64,000 nucleotides of DNA from a bacterium HR17 (GCA_002898575.1 BEHT01000009.1:21105-85104), one strand, 5' to 3'; positions 28,230 to 38,873 are shown, counted from the stretch's first letter. The notes: generated from the letters alone by a model not told the origin. Numbers and translations are program-made.

Positions 28230-28248
28230 CAGTGTCATTTGACAATTG

Positions 28249-28260
28249 GGTCTTTGACAA
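28249..28260 (+). promoter_or_regulatory. boxA-like antitermination site before 23S
   Basis: GGTCTTTGACAA resembles the boxA core (TGCTCTTTAACA) bound by NusB/NusE and sits in the usual place between the spacer tRNAs and 23S. Confidence 0.4.
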
Positions 28261-28303
28261 TCCAAGAGGGGAGCCACCGTCCGGTCGCTGGCTGGACGGA
28301 ACA

Positions 28304-28314
28304 ACGCAGAAGCC
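28304..28314 (+). other. 5' arm of 23S processing stem
   Basis: ACGCAGAAGCC pairs exactly with GGCTTCTGCGT at 32149-32159. Further short pairings (GTATCC and GTCAAGC next to the gene ends) extend an imperfect helix around 23S. Confidence 0.6.
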
Positions 28315-30446
28315 GGGTATCCGCGTGCCAATGCTCTCTTCGCTGAGCGCAGTCAAGCTACAAAGGGCATGCGGTGGATGCCTCGGCACCAGGGGCCGAA
28401 GAAGGGCGTGGCAAGCTGCGAAAAGCCCCGGGGAGCCGCAAGCAGGCTGTGATCCGGGGATGCCCGAATGGGGAAACCTGGCGGGGAAAATCCCCGTCAC
28501 CGTTGGGTGAATCCATAGCCCAACGGGGGGCAGCCCGCGAACTGAAACATCTTAGTAGCGGGACGAAAAGAAAGCAACCGCGATGCCCCGAGTAGTGGCG
28601 AGCGAAAGGGGCACAGCCTAAACCGTCACCGTGTCAAAGCCCGCAGGCGTTGCGGTGACGGGGTAGCGGGACGGCACTGGAGGGGGCTGCGGACCCCTCA
28701 GGGAGTTACAAAACCTGGACCTAGCCGAAGCGGCCTGGAACGGCCCGCCGTAGAGGGTGAGAGCCCCGTAGGCGAAAGGTCAAAGGTCTCCCGGAGTGCC
28801 GCTCCCAAGTAGCTCGGGCCCCGTGAAAGCCTGAGCGAATCTGGGGGGACCACCCCCTAAGGCTAAATACCCCTGGTGACCGATAGTGCACCAGTACCGT
28901 GAGGGAACGGTGAAAAGAACGGTGAGAAGCCGAGTGAAAGAGAACCTGAAACCGCATGCCTACAAGCAGTCGGAGGGCTATGCCCCACTTGTGTGGGGCA
29001 CTGCCTGACGGCGTGCCTCTTGAAGAATGAGCCGGGGAGTTGCCGTCGGTGGCGAGGTTAAGTGCCATAAGGCACGGAGCCGTAGGGAAACCGAGTCTGA
29101 ACAGGGCGTTGAGTCGCCGGCGGCAGACCCGAAACCGAGCGAGCTACCCCTGCCCAGGGTGAAGTGTCCTTAACCGGACACGGAGGCCCGAACCCATCGG
29201 TGTTGCAAAACCGTGGGATGAGGTGGGGGTAGCGGTGAAACGCCAACCGAGCTCGGAGATAGCTGGTTCTCCCCGAAACACGTGTAGGCGTGGCGTCAGG
29301 ACCTTCAGCGGTGGAGGTAGAGCGACGGATGGGGGTAGGGGGTTGACAGCCTACCAAACCCCGTCCAACTCCGAATGCCACCGCTGGTCCCTTGAGGGGC
29401 TAAGTCCTGGCAGTCGGACATCGGGGGATAAGCTCCGATGTCGCGAGGGAAACAGCCCAGACCGCCAGCTAAGGTCCCTAAGTCTCGGCTCAGTGGAGAA
29501 CGCAGTGGGACTCCGAAGACAGCCGGGAGGTTGGCTTAGAAGCAGCCATCCTTTAAACAGTGCGTAACAGCTGACCGGCCGAGGAGTCCTGCGCGGAAGA
29601 TGTAGCGGGGCTAAGCCGAGCACCGAAGCTGCGGGCTTGGCGAGGTTGCTGCTTCGCAGCACTTCGTCAGGCGGTAGGGGAGCGTTCCGCTTGCTGCGAA
29701 GCCCGACCGAAAGGACGGGTGGAGCGGGCGGAAGTGAGAATCCCGGCACGAGTAGCGATAAGGCAGGTGAGAATCCTGCCCGCCGGAAGCCCAAGGTTTC
29801 CGACGCAACGCTCGTCGGCGTCGGGTGAGGCGGTCCTAAGCCGAGGCCGTTCGGCGTAGGCGATGGGCAGCGGGTTGATATTCCCGCCCCACCAACCTCC
29901 GCCATCAGGGATGGGTGACGCACCCAAGGGAGCCTACGCGGCGATGGTCGTCCGCGGCGACCGTGGAGTCAGCCGTTTCTTGTGAACGGCTGGCTTGGCG
30001 GGAGTGAGCCGCCTTTGTGCGGCGAAGTGGCGACCCAAGGGGGCCAAGAAAAACCCTTACCGAGTCCGTCCCGAAAGGGACGGCGCGGAGCGTTGGTGAC
30101 CGTACCGGAAACCGCCACAGGTGGGCGAGGAGAGTATCCACAGGCGCGCGGGATAACCCCCGCCAAGGAACTCTGCAAAATGTCCCCGTAACTTCGGGAG
30201 AAGGGGAGCCGTAGTAGGGTGAAAGGACCTTCGCGTCCGAGTAGCCCGAGGCGGTCGCAGATAAGCGGCCGGGGCGACTGTTTAACAAAAACACAGGTTC
30301 CTGCCAACCCGAAAGGGGAGGTATAGGGGCCGACGCCTGGCCAGTGCCCGAAGGTTAAGGGGACGGGTTCGCCAGGTTCTCGCCTGGCAAAGCTCGCGCC
30401 CCGAAGCCCGGGTAAACGCCGGCCGTAACCCTGACGGTCCTAAGGT

Positions 30447-31146
30447 AGCCGAACGCTGCCCTTCATCCCGGCAACGGGATGAATGCAGCCGGCTGTATGC
30501 GGGGAAGTCCTTAGAGCCTGGCTTACGAGGCGCTGTAAAAGTGCCCGTAAAAATAGCCAGGATTGGACAACCCGCAGGAAACCTACCAAACGGTAGGGAT
30601 CCTCAGAGACTATACGCTGGCCTCCAATCTGAAGGTGAGTGCCTATGCACCTTTCGCCCGACTGGGTTGTCGGTTTCACAGACGGTGAAGGTTGCTTCTT
30701 TGTCGGTATTAACCGAAACCCAGCCACCGCAACCGGTTACCAAGTTCTGCCTGAGTTCGTGATTGTCCAGCACAAACGGGATATCCAAATTCTCTACGCG
30801 CTCAAACGCTTCTTCCGGCATGGAGTTGTCCGACCCAACCACGGTGACCGATACGCCTATCGTGTCCGAGACCTACAGGGGCTTCGGAAAATATGCGATT
30901 TCTTCCTCAAACACCCGCTAAAGACGAAAAAGCGGGTTGACTTCCTTCGTTTCAATCGTATCCTCACGATGATGGAGCGCGGTGACCACCTAAGGCTCGA
31001 CGGATTGTTGGAAATCGCTAAAATCGCCCTTCGCATGAATACAGAAAACCGCTCTCAGTTGGAGCAGATCGTAGCGGGAATTAGGCAACGCCTTCAGATT
31101 GGATGAAGAGATAGTCCACCCCCAGCCGAAAGGTTGGGACAAGGTG
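30447..31146 (+). mobile_element. Group I intron at 23S position 1931
   Basis: The upstream exon ends CTAAGGT, with the U at E. coli position 1931; the downstream exon begins AGCGAAATTCC. The last intron base is G (31146), as required. Core elements visible: the R sequence TCAGAGACTATA (30603-30614) and the S sequence GAAGAGATAGTCC (31105-31117), which form P7. Position 1931 is a known group I insertion site in Thermotoga and Simkania 23S. It carries a LAGLIDADG endonuclease gene between R and S, in the P8 region. Confidence 0.92.
30645..31106 (+). CDS. LAGLIDADG homing endonuclease
   Basis: 153 residues; ATG 30645 follows GAAGGTGAG, better than GTG 30639. A single LAGLIDADG motif, [15 protein letters not shown] (residues 7-21), with the catalytic acidic residue in DGEG, implies a homodimer. 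The family cuts intron-lacking 23S alleles at the insertion site and so spreads the intron. The remaining sequence ([28 protein letters not shown]) matches the beta-sheet saddle of rRNA-intron endonucleases. The TGA stop overlaps the first bases of the intron's S element, so the gene packs into the ribozyme with no spare sequence. Confidence 0.9.
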   Translation: MHLSPDWVVGFTDGEGCFFVGINRNPATATGYQVLPEFVIVQHKRDIQILYALKRFFRHGVVRPNHGDRYAYRVRDLQGLRKICDFFLKHPLKTKKRVDFLRFNRILTMMERGDHLRLDGLLEIAKIALRMNTENRSQLEQIVAGIRQRLQIG

Positions 31147-31198
<52 letters not shown>

Positions 31199-31639
31199 TC
31201 GGCGCTGTCTCGGCGGGGGGCCCGGTGAAACTGTGGTGTCCGTGAAGACGCGGACTACCCGCGGCGGGACGGAAAGACCCCGTGGAGCTTTACTGCAGCC
31301 TGGCCTTGGGCTTTGGGGCGGGATGCAGAGGATAGGTGGGAGCCGGTGAAGCTCGCCCTCCGGGGCGGGTGGAGGCGCCCGTGGAATACCACCCTTCCCG
31401 CTCTTGGGTCCTAACTTGGTCCCGTGAATCCGGGTCAAGGACAGGGTCAGGTGGGCAGTTTGGCTGGGGCGGCGGCCTCCTAAAAGGTAACGGAGGCGTC
31501 CAAAGGTTCCCTCAGGGCGGATGGAAATCGCCCGTGGAGTGCAAAGGCAGAAGGGAGCCTGACTGTGAGGCTTACAAGCCGAGCAGCCGCGAAAGCGGGG
31601 CTTAGTGACCCGGCGGTTCGGAAGTGGGACTGCCGCCGA

Positions 31640-31675
<36 letters not shown>

Positions 31676-31706
31676 ATGGCGCCCGAGCGTCCCCAGCGAC
31701 GGCGCC

Positions 31707-31749
<43 letters not shown>

Positions 31750-31751
31750 CC

Positions 31752-31787
<36 letters not shown>

Positions 31788-31792
31788 TACGT

Positions 31793-31827
<35 letters not shown>

Positions 31828-31948
31828 CCTATCCGCCGCGGGCGCAGGAGGCTTGCGGGGGGCTCGCCCTAGTACGAGAGGACCGGGCGGGACCAGCCTC
31901 TGGTGTCCCGGCTGTCGCGCCAGCGGCACGCGCCGGGTAGCCATGCTG

Positions 31949-31989
<41 letters not shown>

Positions 31990-32148
31990 CCCAAGATAAG
32001 GCCTCCCACGGGGTTAACCCGGTAAGGGCCCGGGAAGACGACCCGGTTGATGGGCTGGAGGTGGAAGCTCGGCAACGGGTGAAGCTGACCAGTCCCAATC
32101 GCCCGAGGGCTTGACTGTGCCTTTTCCTCTCCATCGCAAGGATACTGA

Positions 32149-32159
32149 GGCTTCTGCGT
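32149..32159 (+). other. 3' arm of 23S processing stem
   Basis: GGCTTCTGCGT, complement of 28304-28314. Confidence 0.6.
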
Positions 32160-32214
32160 CAGGCTCCCCTCACTTCGCCATTATTTCATCTTGTCGTCAT
32201 TTCGTCATTATCGG

Positions 32215-32338
<124 letters not shown>

Positions 32339-32829
32339 CTGTTTTTATTTTATGTGCGGATGGGCATTGAGTCCAATTACCAACATATCTCGTGGTAAAA
32401 CGGGCGCGTTCCATCACGAGGTGTTTAATGGTCAGTTATCGCCCTCTCCGAACCTCTATCCTTTTGACAGTCTGCCGCCCGAACTACGACTCCCTCTCAA
32501 GCGTGCCGCAGCCAAGCCTAAATGTTGGAAGCCTAGCCCGTTTGAGCGGAGTTTCTTTATGCATGACACAACGGGAGGCAGTTGAGACGGTAATTTGAAT
32601 TAGCGACCAGCCTATATCTTCGTGCGCTATTTACGCTTCTGATCAACGGGCCCTTGCTACTTTCGTCATTCACCCACTTTTCAAATTTGCTGATGTGTTT
32701 GTGGGCTTGCTTAGGGGAGGCACCTTTTCTCGGATCGCGGCGTCCTTGACAAGCGCCGCGTCGTGCATTAGCGTTCCGAGGTGGCGGCAGAGGTAGTTTA
32801 CACCAGACTTTGTGTGTGGGGTGAGTAGG
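32339..32829. other. Gene-free stretch after the rrn operon
   Basis: Apart from the T-rich tract just after 5S I see no gene, tRNA or palindromic repeat. Frames are short, lack ribosome-binding sites and resemble nothing known. Confidence 0.5.
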
Positions 32830-34545
32830 ATGACACGGTGGCTCATCGGCATTGCTGGGATTGTCCTGGTGCTGGCTGTCGGATGTGGCGGAGGGCGCTC
32901 GCGACAACCCGTTAAGGGACAAGGAGAAATTGTCCTGCAAATAGACTGGCGCTCTTCTCGTTCCCGTCTCATCCCCGAAGGGACAGCGAGGGTGGACATT
33001 ACGATCACCGGTGACGGATTAACGACACCCCTGCTCGATTCTATTGATCGTCCCTCAACTGATACTGCCATCACCAGGGTGTATGTAGTTCCAGTCGGCT
33101 TTAAAGAAATCGCGGCGCAGGCTAAGGACACCAGCGGTCAAGTCCTCGCCTCAGGGAAAGCCACAGTGACAGTGCTGCCGAATCAGCGGGCGACAGCAGA
33201 GGTTGTTTTAGTTTCGCCGACGGCAAAGACAGTTTTGGTGCGAACTTTTCGCGGATCACAACCTGCACCCCCTGCGTTCCTGGCTTTTCAAGACGGCGAT
33301 GGTCCATGGCAATCAGTGCCCTTATCGGGCGCAGAATACTCGCTGCCCGTTACGGACCCATCTGGTCGGTATGGTGTCGCCATCGTTAGCGACAACGGCG
33401 GAAGTGTGACCGTGTCAATTTTTCACGCCACGGTGAATGAACTTCCCGTGATAAATCACGCCAGCGCAGGTCCACCAGTAAGTGAGCAACCAACGGTTAC
33501 TGTGTCTGGTACATTGCTGGGCATTAATGAGGGCGACCAAGCATCTGTTTTCGTCAACGGGGCAAGCACATACATCTTCGTAAGTTTTCCAAATCCCCCT
33601 TATGACCTTTCAGTTCCACCGGGGATTTACGACATCATCGCTTTGAGAGCCTCAGTATCGCCGGAATCGCCAAGAAATGTGAACAAGGTGTTCATCCGCC
33701 GTAATGTTGCGATCCAGCAAAACACGACTGTAGATATTGACTTCAATGACCCATCAACCACATTTGCCCCTGAGACACGATCTATCGTGATCAACGGTGT
33801 CATGACGGACGAATATGTCGTAGGCAATGTGTCGTTTTTGAGCGACCTCGGCACAACGGCGACCTTAGCAGAATTTGGAAGCGCTGAAGGTACAATTGTG
33901 CAGACCCAATTTGCCGGAATTCCTGTTGATCGCCAAATCGGCAAGGACATCCACCAATTGTTCGTTTTTGCGACGCAAATTTCTACCGGTTCTACCGAGC
34001 TGAGGCGTTCCCTTACCCGCTTTTTTAGGGCACCAGCCAACCAGACGGTCAATTTGCCGGAGCAATTTTCTTCACCGCAAGTGACTTTAGCAACCGCCAC
34101 GCCTTACTTGCGGCTTACGGCGCAGTGGAGCGCCTACCCGGGCTCTGCGCAAGCCTACCACTTGGGCTACGCGCAGCAGGTTAACTTTGGCAAACGGCGT
34201 CGTCTCTCCCGTCCTCCTTTATCCCTTCGCCCTTTGCGTGCGCCTCTCTCCGACGGACGGCGCCGCCAAACGACAACGGCTGGGACGCTGGTGTGGAATG
34301 TATGGTTGACCAATGAGTGGTTCGGCAACACAACCGAGTTCACCTACACTTTGCCGGACTTCAGCACCCTCAGTGGTTGGAGCGGGCAATGGGGACTAAG
34401 CAACGCGGTTACTTCGTGGGATGTGACTGCGCTCTCCTCCAACCGCACAGTCGCAGACCTTTTAGAGGCTGAGCAGAGTCCATCCACTTCAAGCAATCTT
34501 GACGGGCTTGAAGTGCGCCGTTCAACGAAGTCTGGGCTCTTTTGA
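32830..34545 (+). CDS. Secreted lipoprotein of unknown function, beta-rich
   Basis: 571 residues. ATG 32830 follows GTGAGTAGG and begins TRWLIGIAGIVLVLAVGCGGG, a lipoprotein signal with lipobox LAVGC. The mature protein is rich in Thr, Val and Gly with beta-strand patterns typical of Ig-like/carboxypeptidase-regulatory-like modules (SRLIPEGTARVDITITGDGL, VVPVGFKEIAAQAKDTSGQV). A basic patch near residue 460 (KRRRLSRPPLSL) is odd for a secreted protein. No catalytic motif recognised. Probably an extracellular or outer-membrane surface protein. Confidence 0.65.
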   Translation: MTRWLIGIAGIVLVLAVGCGGGRSRQPVKGQGEIVLQIDWRSSRSRLIPEGTARVDITITGDGLTTPLLDSIDRPSTDTAITRVYVVPVGFKEIAAQAKDTSGQVLASGKATVTVLPNQRATAEVVLVSPTAKTVLVRTFRGSQPAPPAFLAFQDGDGPWQSVPLSGAEYSLPVTDPSGRYGVAIVSDNGGSVTVSIFHATVNELPVINHASAGPPVSEQPTVTVSGTLLGINEGDQASVFVNGASTYIFVSFPNPPYDLSVPPGIYDIIALRASVSPESPRNVNKVFIRRNVAIQQNTTVDIDFNDPSTTFAPETRSIVINGVMTDEYVVGNVSFLSDLGTTATLAEFGSAEGTIVQTQFAGIPVDRQIGKDIHQLFVFATQISTGSTELRRSLTRFFRAPANQTVNLPEQFSSPQVTLATATPYLRLTAQWSAYPGSAQAYHLGYAQQVNFGKRRRLSRPPLSLRPLRAPLSDGRRRQTTTAGTLVWNVWLTNEWFGNTTEFTYTLPDFSTLSGWSGQWGLSNAVTSWDVTALSSNRTVADLLEAEQSPSTSSNLDGLEVRRSTKSGLF

Positions 34546-34615
34546 CTAATTCCCAAAGCCCAACGATGTATTGACGGTCAGCGCAAAGTGCGCTAATTAT
34601 TTTGATGTCCATCGC

Positions 34616-34691
34616 TCCGGGGTAGCTCAACAGGCAGAGCAGCGGGCTGTTAACCCGCGGGTTGCAGGTTCGAGTCCTGCCCCCGGAGCCA
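34616..34691 (+). tRNA. tRNA-Asn (GTT)
   Basis: Acceptor TCCGGGG/CCCCGGA, anticodon GTT at 34649-34651, T-loop TTCGAGT, discriminator G and encoded CCA at 34689-34691. A recombinase fragment abuts its 3' end, as expected at a tRNA attachment site. Confidence 0.97.
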
Positions 34692-35000
34692 GACGGGACG
34701 AAGGAGACGAACAAGGACTTCGGCGTCGTCTTTCCTGACAGTGATTTTCTCTATGAACTGCTTGAGGATCTGGGGCTCTTGCTGAATCTTCTTCCCGAAT
34801 TCTTCCCAGGGCAAGTTGTCGGGGTTGATCGCTGCCACCATCGCCAACCATCTCTCTCGTTCTCCGATGACTTGCCGCCATCGTTCTCCCTCCTTTTCCA
34901 ATTGTTGTATTCTCCCTTCCACAACCTGCCAGGGCGCTCCTTCCTCTACGACTTGCAGCCACCGTTCTCGCCTCTGTTGAATGTGTGCAAGTTGGTTTAG
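34692..35000 (-). pseudogene. C-terminal fragment of a serine-recombinase-like protein
   Basis: The minus strand is open from 35000 into the tRNA. It encodes a charged coiled coil (LNQLAHIQQRRERWLQVV, GRIQQLEKEGERWRQVIGER) ending WEEFGKKIQQEPQILKQFIE and then KITVRKDDAEVLVRLL. That layout, a coiled coil followed by FIEKI.V, is how large serine recombinases end. The catalytic N-terminus is absent: the fragment is cut at one side by a palindromic repeat and at the other by the 3' end of tRNA-Asn. It may be the scar of an integrated element. The family call is inference from a short region. Confidence 0.45.
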
Positions 35001-35076
35001 TCGGAGGGCGGCTCTCCTGAGCCGCCGAAAAATGGGGTGAAAACCGTAACGGCGCGTCAGGAGATGCGCCCTCCGA
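35001..35076. repeat. Two-hairpin palindromic repeat (REP/BIME-like)
   Basis: TCGGAGGGC opens and GCCCTCCGA closes a 9-bp outer stem. Inside are hairpin 1 GGCGGCTC-TCCT-GAGCCGCC and hairpin 2 GGCGCGTC-AGGA-GATGCGCC, separated by an A-rich linker. The loops TCCT and AGGA are complementary. Same family as 41637, 41736, 51203, 51282 and 63748. Confidence 0.85.
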
Positions 35077-35167
35077 GGCGCTGCTGAAAGGAAAATTCAA
35101 CTGCAAGGGGGAGTTTGGATGAAACGAAAGTGTCAAGGGTGGGGAGTAAAAACGCGCCAAGCGAAAG

Positions 35168-35252
35168 TGCCGGGGGCGGGAGTTGAACCCGCACGGGCGT
35201 TAAGCCCAGGGGATTTTGAGTCCCCCGCGTCTGCCGGTTCCGCCACCCCGGC
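35168..35252 (-). tRNA. tRNA-Leu (CAA)
   Basis: Class II tRNA with a long variable arm. Acceptor GCCGGGG/CCCCGGC, anticodon CAA in loop CTCAAAA, T-loop TTCAACT, discriminator A, no encoded CCA. Confidence 0.95.
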
Positions 35253-35267
35253 ACAACCGGCATCCAA

Positions 35268-35275
35268 ATTATAAC
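35268..35275 (-). promoter_or_regulatory. Extended -10 promoter of tRNA-Leu
   Basis: The minus strand reads ATGTTATAAT (TG-N-TATAAT), 15 nt upstream of the tRNA 5' end. No -35 box is obvious. Confidence 0.5.
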
Positions 35276-35392
35276 ATCTGTTTGCACCTACCGCTATATT
35301 CCTTCCCTGTGACATTGACGCTGCTGTGCGCCATTATGATAGCGTCGTGTTGATGATTTTGGCACGCACCGAGCGCAGGGGGGCAGACAGGA

Positions 35393-37546
35393 ATGGAACT
35401 GATGGCGACGCCAGTGAGTCGGTTGGGGTCGCGCTTCACCCTCGTCTTTGACCCAGATGCCCGCCATGTCCTTCACTCCGCGCTGGGACGCTGGCTGGAT
35501 TTCCCGACCGATTGTGCCATCGGGGTGGAAAGTGAGGACGGTGAGGTGCGGGCGTTGCCGTTTACCCGCCGTTTCCCGCTTTTTGAGGTAACCGAACAGC
35601 ACCTGCGGCTATGCGGCGTCAGTTACACGGCGCGGTCCGTGGCGTTAGGCATCGGATTGCGAGCGGACATCGTTGCGCCTTTCTACCCCCGTGATGAGTG
35701 GGCGTCGTTGGCACCGCTTTTTGTGGTGCGATTGGAAGTGTTTCCTCAAGGGGAGCGGGTGTTTTGGACGACCCCGTCCCGTGTGACCCAGCGTGGGCGC
35801 GTGTTTTTGCGGCTGCAGCGGGACGGGTTGCACTTCACGCCTGCCCACGACCGTCTCAAATTGGGCTACTCCGTTCCCAAAAGGGTTTGGCAAGGCGAAC
35901 GCCAGCCGCCCACCGACTGGGGGCGCGGTGAGGAAGCGTGGTGGTGCGAGGAACGCTTGGTGCCCCTCGCGCCGGGTGCCGAGTTGCTGGACGATGGCAT
36001 CGCATTCCGCTTTGATTTAGATGACCCCGCCCGCCGTCGATTTGAGTTGGTCTGGTGCGCTTTCGTAGACGAACCGGTGCTGACGGTCTTCGGTCAACCG
36101 GCGTCTTTCAAGTACCGCTGGCTGTTCACCGATGTGGACGCCGTCGCCGATTTCGCTGTCCGCCACCGCGATGAACTGCTGAGCAAAACCCAGACGATGG
36201 AAAACCTGCTGGACGAAGCAGGGCTGACGAAAGCCCAAGCGGATTTGATCCGCTTTGCGTTCCAAAACTTTCTACTCAATTCGTGGTGGGTCGTCCGCGA
36301 CGACGGCAACGAGTGGTTCAGCGTGTGGGAAGGCTCTTGCCACTTCCACAGCACCGTTGATGTGGAATACAACGATGCCCTCATTTACATCGCCCTTTGG
36401 TCCGAGTTGCTGGAATTGCTGCTGGACGAGTGGGCACTGTTTGAGATGCGCGACGAAGTCGGCAATTACCTCGCCCACGACATGGGCGGTCAGTTGGAAG
36501 TCGGTCGGCAGGCTTACCACCATCCGATGCCGGTGGAGGAAAACGCCAACTTTTTGCTGATGCTGCACTGCCTTTGGCGCTGGACGGGCAAGCGTGAACT
36601 GGTTGAGCGCCATGCCGACTTAGCCAAACGCCTGACCGATTACTTGGAGCGGAGCGACACGACGGGCAACGGTTTTCCTAATCGCGGCACGGCAAACACG
36701 ATTGACGACGCGTCGCCCGCTGTGCAATTTGCCCGCGAGCAAGTTTACCTCGCCGTCAAGACCCTTTGCGCGTGCCATGCGGCGGCGCAAATGGCGGACG
36801 CGCTAGGCGACGCGGTGTGGGCGGAGCGGTGCCGCACCATTGTCGCCCGAATCCGCAAGACGCTGGACGATCAAGCGTGGCTGGGCGACCATTACGCTGT
36901 CTGCTTGGAGCGCACCGCCGACGGGTTGGTGGACGCATGGACAGGACAGCCACTGCAAGGGGCACTTATCGGATGGGACGCCTATTCCATCTACACCGCT
37001 AACGGGTTGCTCTACCTGCTGCTGAGCGACAACTTGCCGCCGTTAGACTACGACCGCCTGCGGGTTGACATCGTGCAGGCGTATCGGGCGGCGTTGAGCG
37101 AATACGGTTGCACCCACACCAGTGCCGATCGGAGCAATGTTTGGGTTTCGCAAAACCTCTGGCGCGATTTCATTGCCGCCTACCTTAACGCTCCGCTGCC
37201 CGACAACGCACCCCGCTACTTCGCCCTTCAAGCCTTCATGAACACCGCTGGGCTCACGAAAGGCTTTATTGACACCTACCTGACCAACAACTTGTGCTTC
37301 TACCCCCGCGGTATCACCAGCGTCGGTTACCTGATGGCGTTGTGTGGGTTGCAAATTGACCGCGTGAGAGGTGTCGTGCGGGTGAGGCGGCAGGCGCCTT
37401 ACCCGTGCCGAGTGCCTTTGTTGCCGCTGGCGGACTGGGAGCGGGGCGTCATACCGACTGTCGTTTACCGTTGGGTCGGCGACCGTATGGAAGCCACGCT
37501 GGAGAACGCCGACGCCATAGAAGGGCTGCAGTGGGAATGGTATTGA
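35393..37546 (+). CDS. Large (alpha/alpha)6-barrel glycoside-hydrolase-like protein
   Basis: 717 residues from ATG 35393 (ATG 35402 is an alternative with better spacing to AGGA). No signal peptide. The N-terminal third is beta-rich; residues 285-700 form helical repeats with the pattern FQNFLLNSWWVVRDDGNEWFSVWEGSCHFHSTVDVEYNDALIY and YLAHDMG, which recalls the glucosidase/xylosidase-type alpha-barrels (GH52/GH116, DUF4965) where T.D..Y and HD.G lie in the active centre. Probably cleaves oligosaccharides or glycosides in the cytoplasm; the substrate is not predictable. It converges on the Gfo/Idh gene at 37620. Confidence 0.6.
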   Translation: MELMATPVSRLGSRFTLVFDPDARHVLHSALGRWLDFPTDCAIGVESEDGEVRALPFTRRFPLFEVTEQHLRLCGVSYTARSVALGIGLRADIVAPFYPRDEWASLAPLFVVRLEVFPQGERVFWTTPSRVTQRGRVFLRLQRDGLHFTPAHDRLKLGYSVPKRVWQGERQPPTDWGRGEEAWWCEERLVPLAPGAELLDDGIAFRFDLDDPARRRFELVWCAFVDEPVLTVFGQPASFKYRWLFTDVDAVADFAVRHRDELLSKTQTMENLLDEAGLTKAQADLIRFAFQNFLLNSWWVVRDDGNEWFSVWEGSCHFHSTVDVEYNDALIYIALWSELLELLLDEWALFEMRDEVGNYLAHDMGGQLEVGRQAYHHPMPVEENANFLLMLHCLWRWTGKRELVERHADLAKRLTDYLERSDTTGNGFPNRGTANTIDDASPAVQFAREQVYLAVKTLCACHAAAQMADALGDAVWAERCRTIVARIRKTLDDQAWLGDHYAVCLERTADGLVDAWTGQPLQGALIGWDAYSIYTANGLLYLLLSDNLPPLDYDRLRVDIVQAYRAALSEYGCTHTSADRSNVWVSQNLWRDFIAAYLNAPLPDNAPRYFALQAFMNTAGLTKGFIDTYLTNNLCFYPRGITSVGYLMALCGLQIDRVRGVVRVRRQAPYPCRVPLLPLADWERGVIPTVVYRWVGDRMEATLENADAIEGLQWEWY

Positions 37547-37619
37547 CGCCTCTTTTGGAAAGCCCACCTCCAGCGTGCGGCATTTCGTTGCGGGAAGGGC
37601 TGCCGCCACAACAAAACGC

Positions 37620-38873
37620 TTACGCTGGTCGGACTGTTTCCGTTCGCTCGTCGAAGGTCATGGCACGCCCTTCCCAGAACGACCGAATACCCATGTGCAG
37701 AGCGGTCATGACATAGTAGCCCAACTGTGCGTTGCTGCGGGGCTGTTCACGGGTGCGGACGCAACGCAAAAAATCGCGCCAATGCTCTTCCAGCGACCCT
37801 GGGCGCGTGCGGGCGATCTCCTTGCGAGGCGCATCGCCGAGGATTTCCCTTTGTGGGTAGATGACAGCCCCTTGCCCTTCAAAAACGAGGGTCGCTTTGC
37901 TGCCGCGGATGAGCATGGGGGCACCCCAGTTATTGCCCAAGCACGCCATGAGGTGAATGGACGGACCGTCGGGATACTCCACGACCATCTGGAAAGTGTC
38001 GGGCACCTCCCACCGCTCCTTGTGATCAGGGTGATAGAGCCCGCCGGACGCGACGACGCGTTTGGGGAACCGTAACCCCATCGCCCGCACCAGCGGCGTC
38101 AGGATGTGGGGAAACCAGTCGGTAGCGAGTCCGCCCGAATAGTCCCAAAAGACGCGGAAGGCGAAAAAGCGTGCCGGCTCCCATCGGCGCCGGGGCGCCA
38201 ACCCGAACTGCCAACCCAGCCACATGTCCCAATCCAAGTTTACATTAGGCTTTGCGTCGGGGTCAATGTCCTTTTCGCACCCGCACAACACGCTCCAATG
38301 TCCTGTCCGCATGTCCGCCGCTTGCGCCTGCATCAACGCCCCGATGTCGCCCGCCTTAATGAGATCAGCGACCTGTTCCCAGATGCTGTCGGACATGCCT
38401 TGCGTGCCGACCTGTAGCACCCGTCGGGTGCGATTGACTGTCGCCACGATGCGCTTCGGTTGGCTCAGCGTCTTCCAATGCGTCATCGGCTTTTCGCAGT
38501 AAACGTCCTTGCCCGCTTCCATTCCTTCAACGGCGATTTGGGCATGCCAATGGTCAGGTGTGGCGATACAAACGGCGTCCACTCGCTTGTCGTCCAGCAC
38601 CCGCCGGTAGTCGCTGACAGGTTGGGCGCCCGTCCGTTGGGCGGCGGCGTCCCGTCGCTTTTGCCACACATCGCACACCGCCACGATGTCAACGGGTTCG
38701 CCCTTTTCTTTGAGCGCCAACAGGGTGTTGATGTGGGCGTTACCCATGCCACCGCAACCGATGACAGCGACACCGATGCGTTCGTTAGCGCCCCGCACCG
38801 ATCGGCTCAACACACTTACTGACGCCAATGCCATTGTCTGCTGTAAAAAAGCACGCCGCGTTTGCTTTTGCAT
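37620..38873 (-). CDS. Gfo/Idh/MocA-family oxidoreductase with Tat signal
   Basis: 417 residues; ATG 38873, GGAGGTGC upstream. The N-terminus TRRAFLQQTMALASVSVLSR is a twin-arginine signal, so it is exported folded with its cofactor. Next is the NAD(P)-binding fold IGVAVIGCGGMGNAHI, then CIATPDHWHAQIAVEGMEAGKDVYCEKPMTH (EKP motif of the family), and a C-terminal domain with WDYSGGLATDWFPHILTP, where the catalytic H lies. Exported members of this type are abundant in Planctomycetes and Armatimonadota and act on sugars or sugar acids. Substrate unknown. Confidence 0.88.
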   Translation of the reverse strand: MQKQTRRAFLQQTMALASVSVLSRSVRGANERIGVAVIGCGGMGNAHINTLLALKEKGEPVDIVAVCDVWQKRRDAAAQRTGAQPVSDYRRVLDDKRVDAVCIATPDHWHAQIAVEGMEAGKDVYCEKPMTHWKTLSQPKRIVATVNRTRRVLQVGTQGMSDSIWEQVADLIKAGDIGALMQAQAADMRTGHWSVLCGCEKDIDPDAKPNVNLDWDMWLGWQFGLAPRRRWEPARFFAFRVFWDYSGGLATDWFPHILTPLVRAMGLRFPKRVVASGGLYHPDHKERWEVPDTFQMVVEYPDGPSIHLMACLGNNWGAPMLIRGSKATLVFEGQGAVIYPQREILGDAPRKEIARTRPGSLEEHWRDFLRCVRTREQPRSNAQLGYYVMTALHMGIRSFWEGRAMTFDERTETVRPA

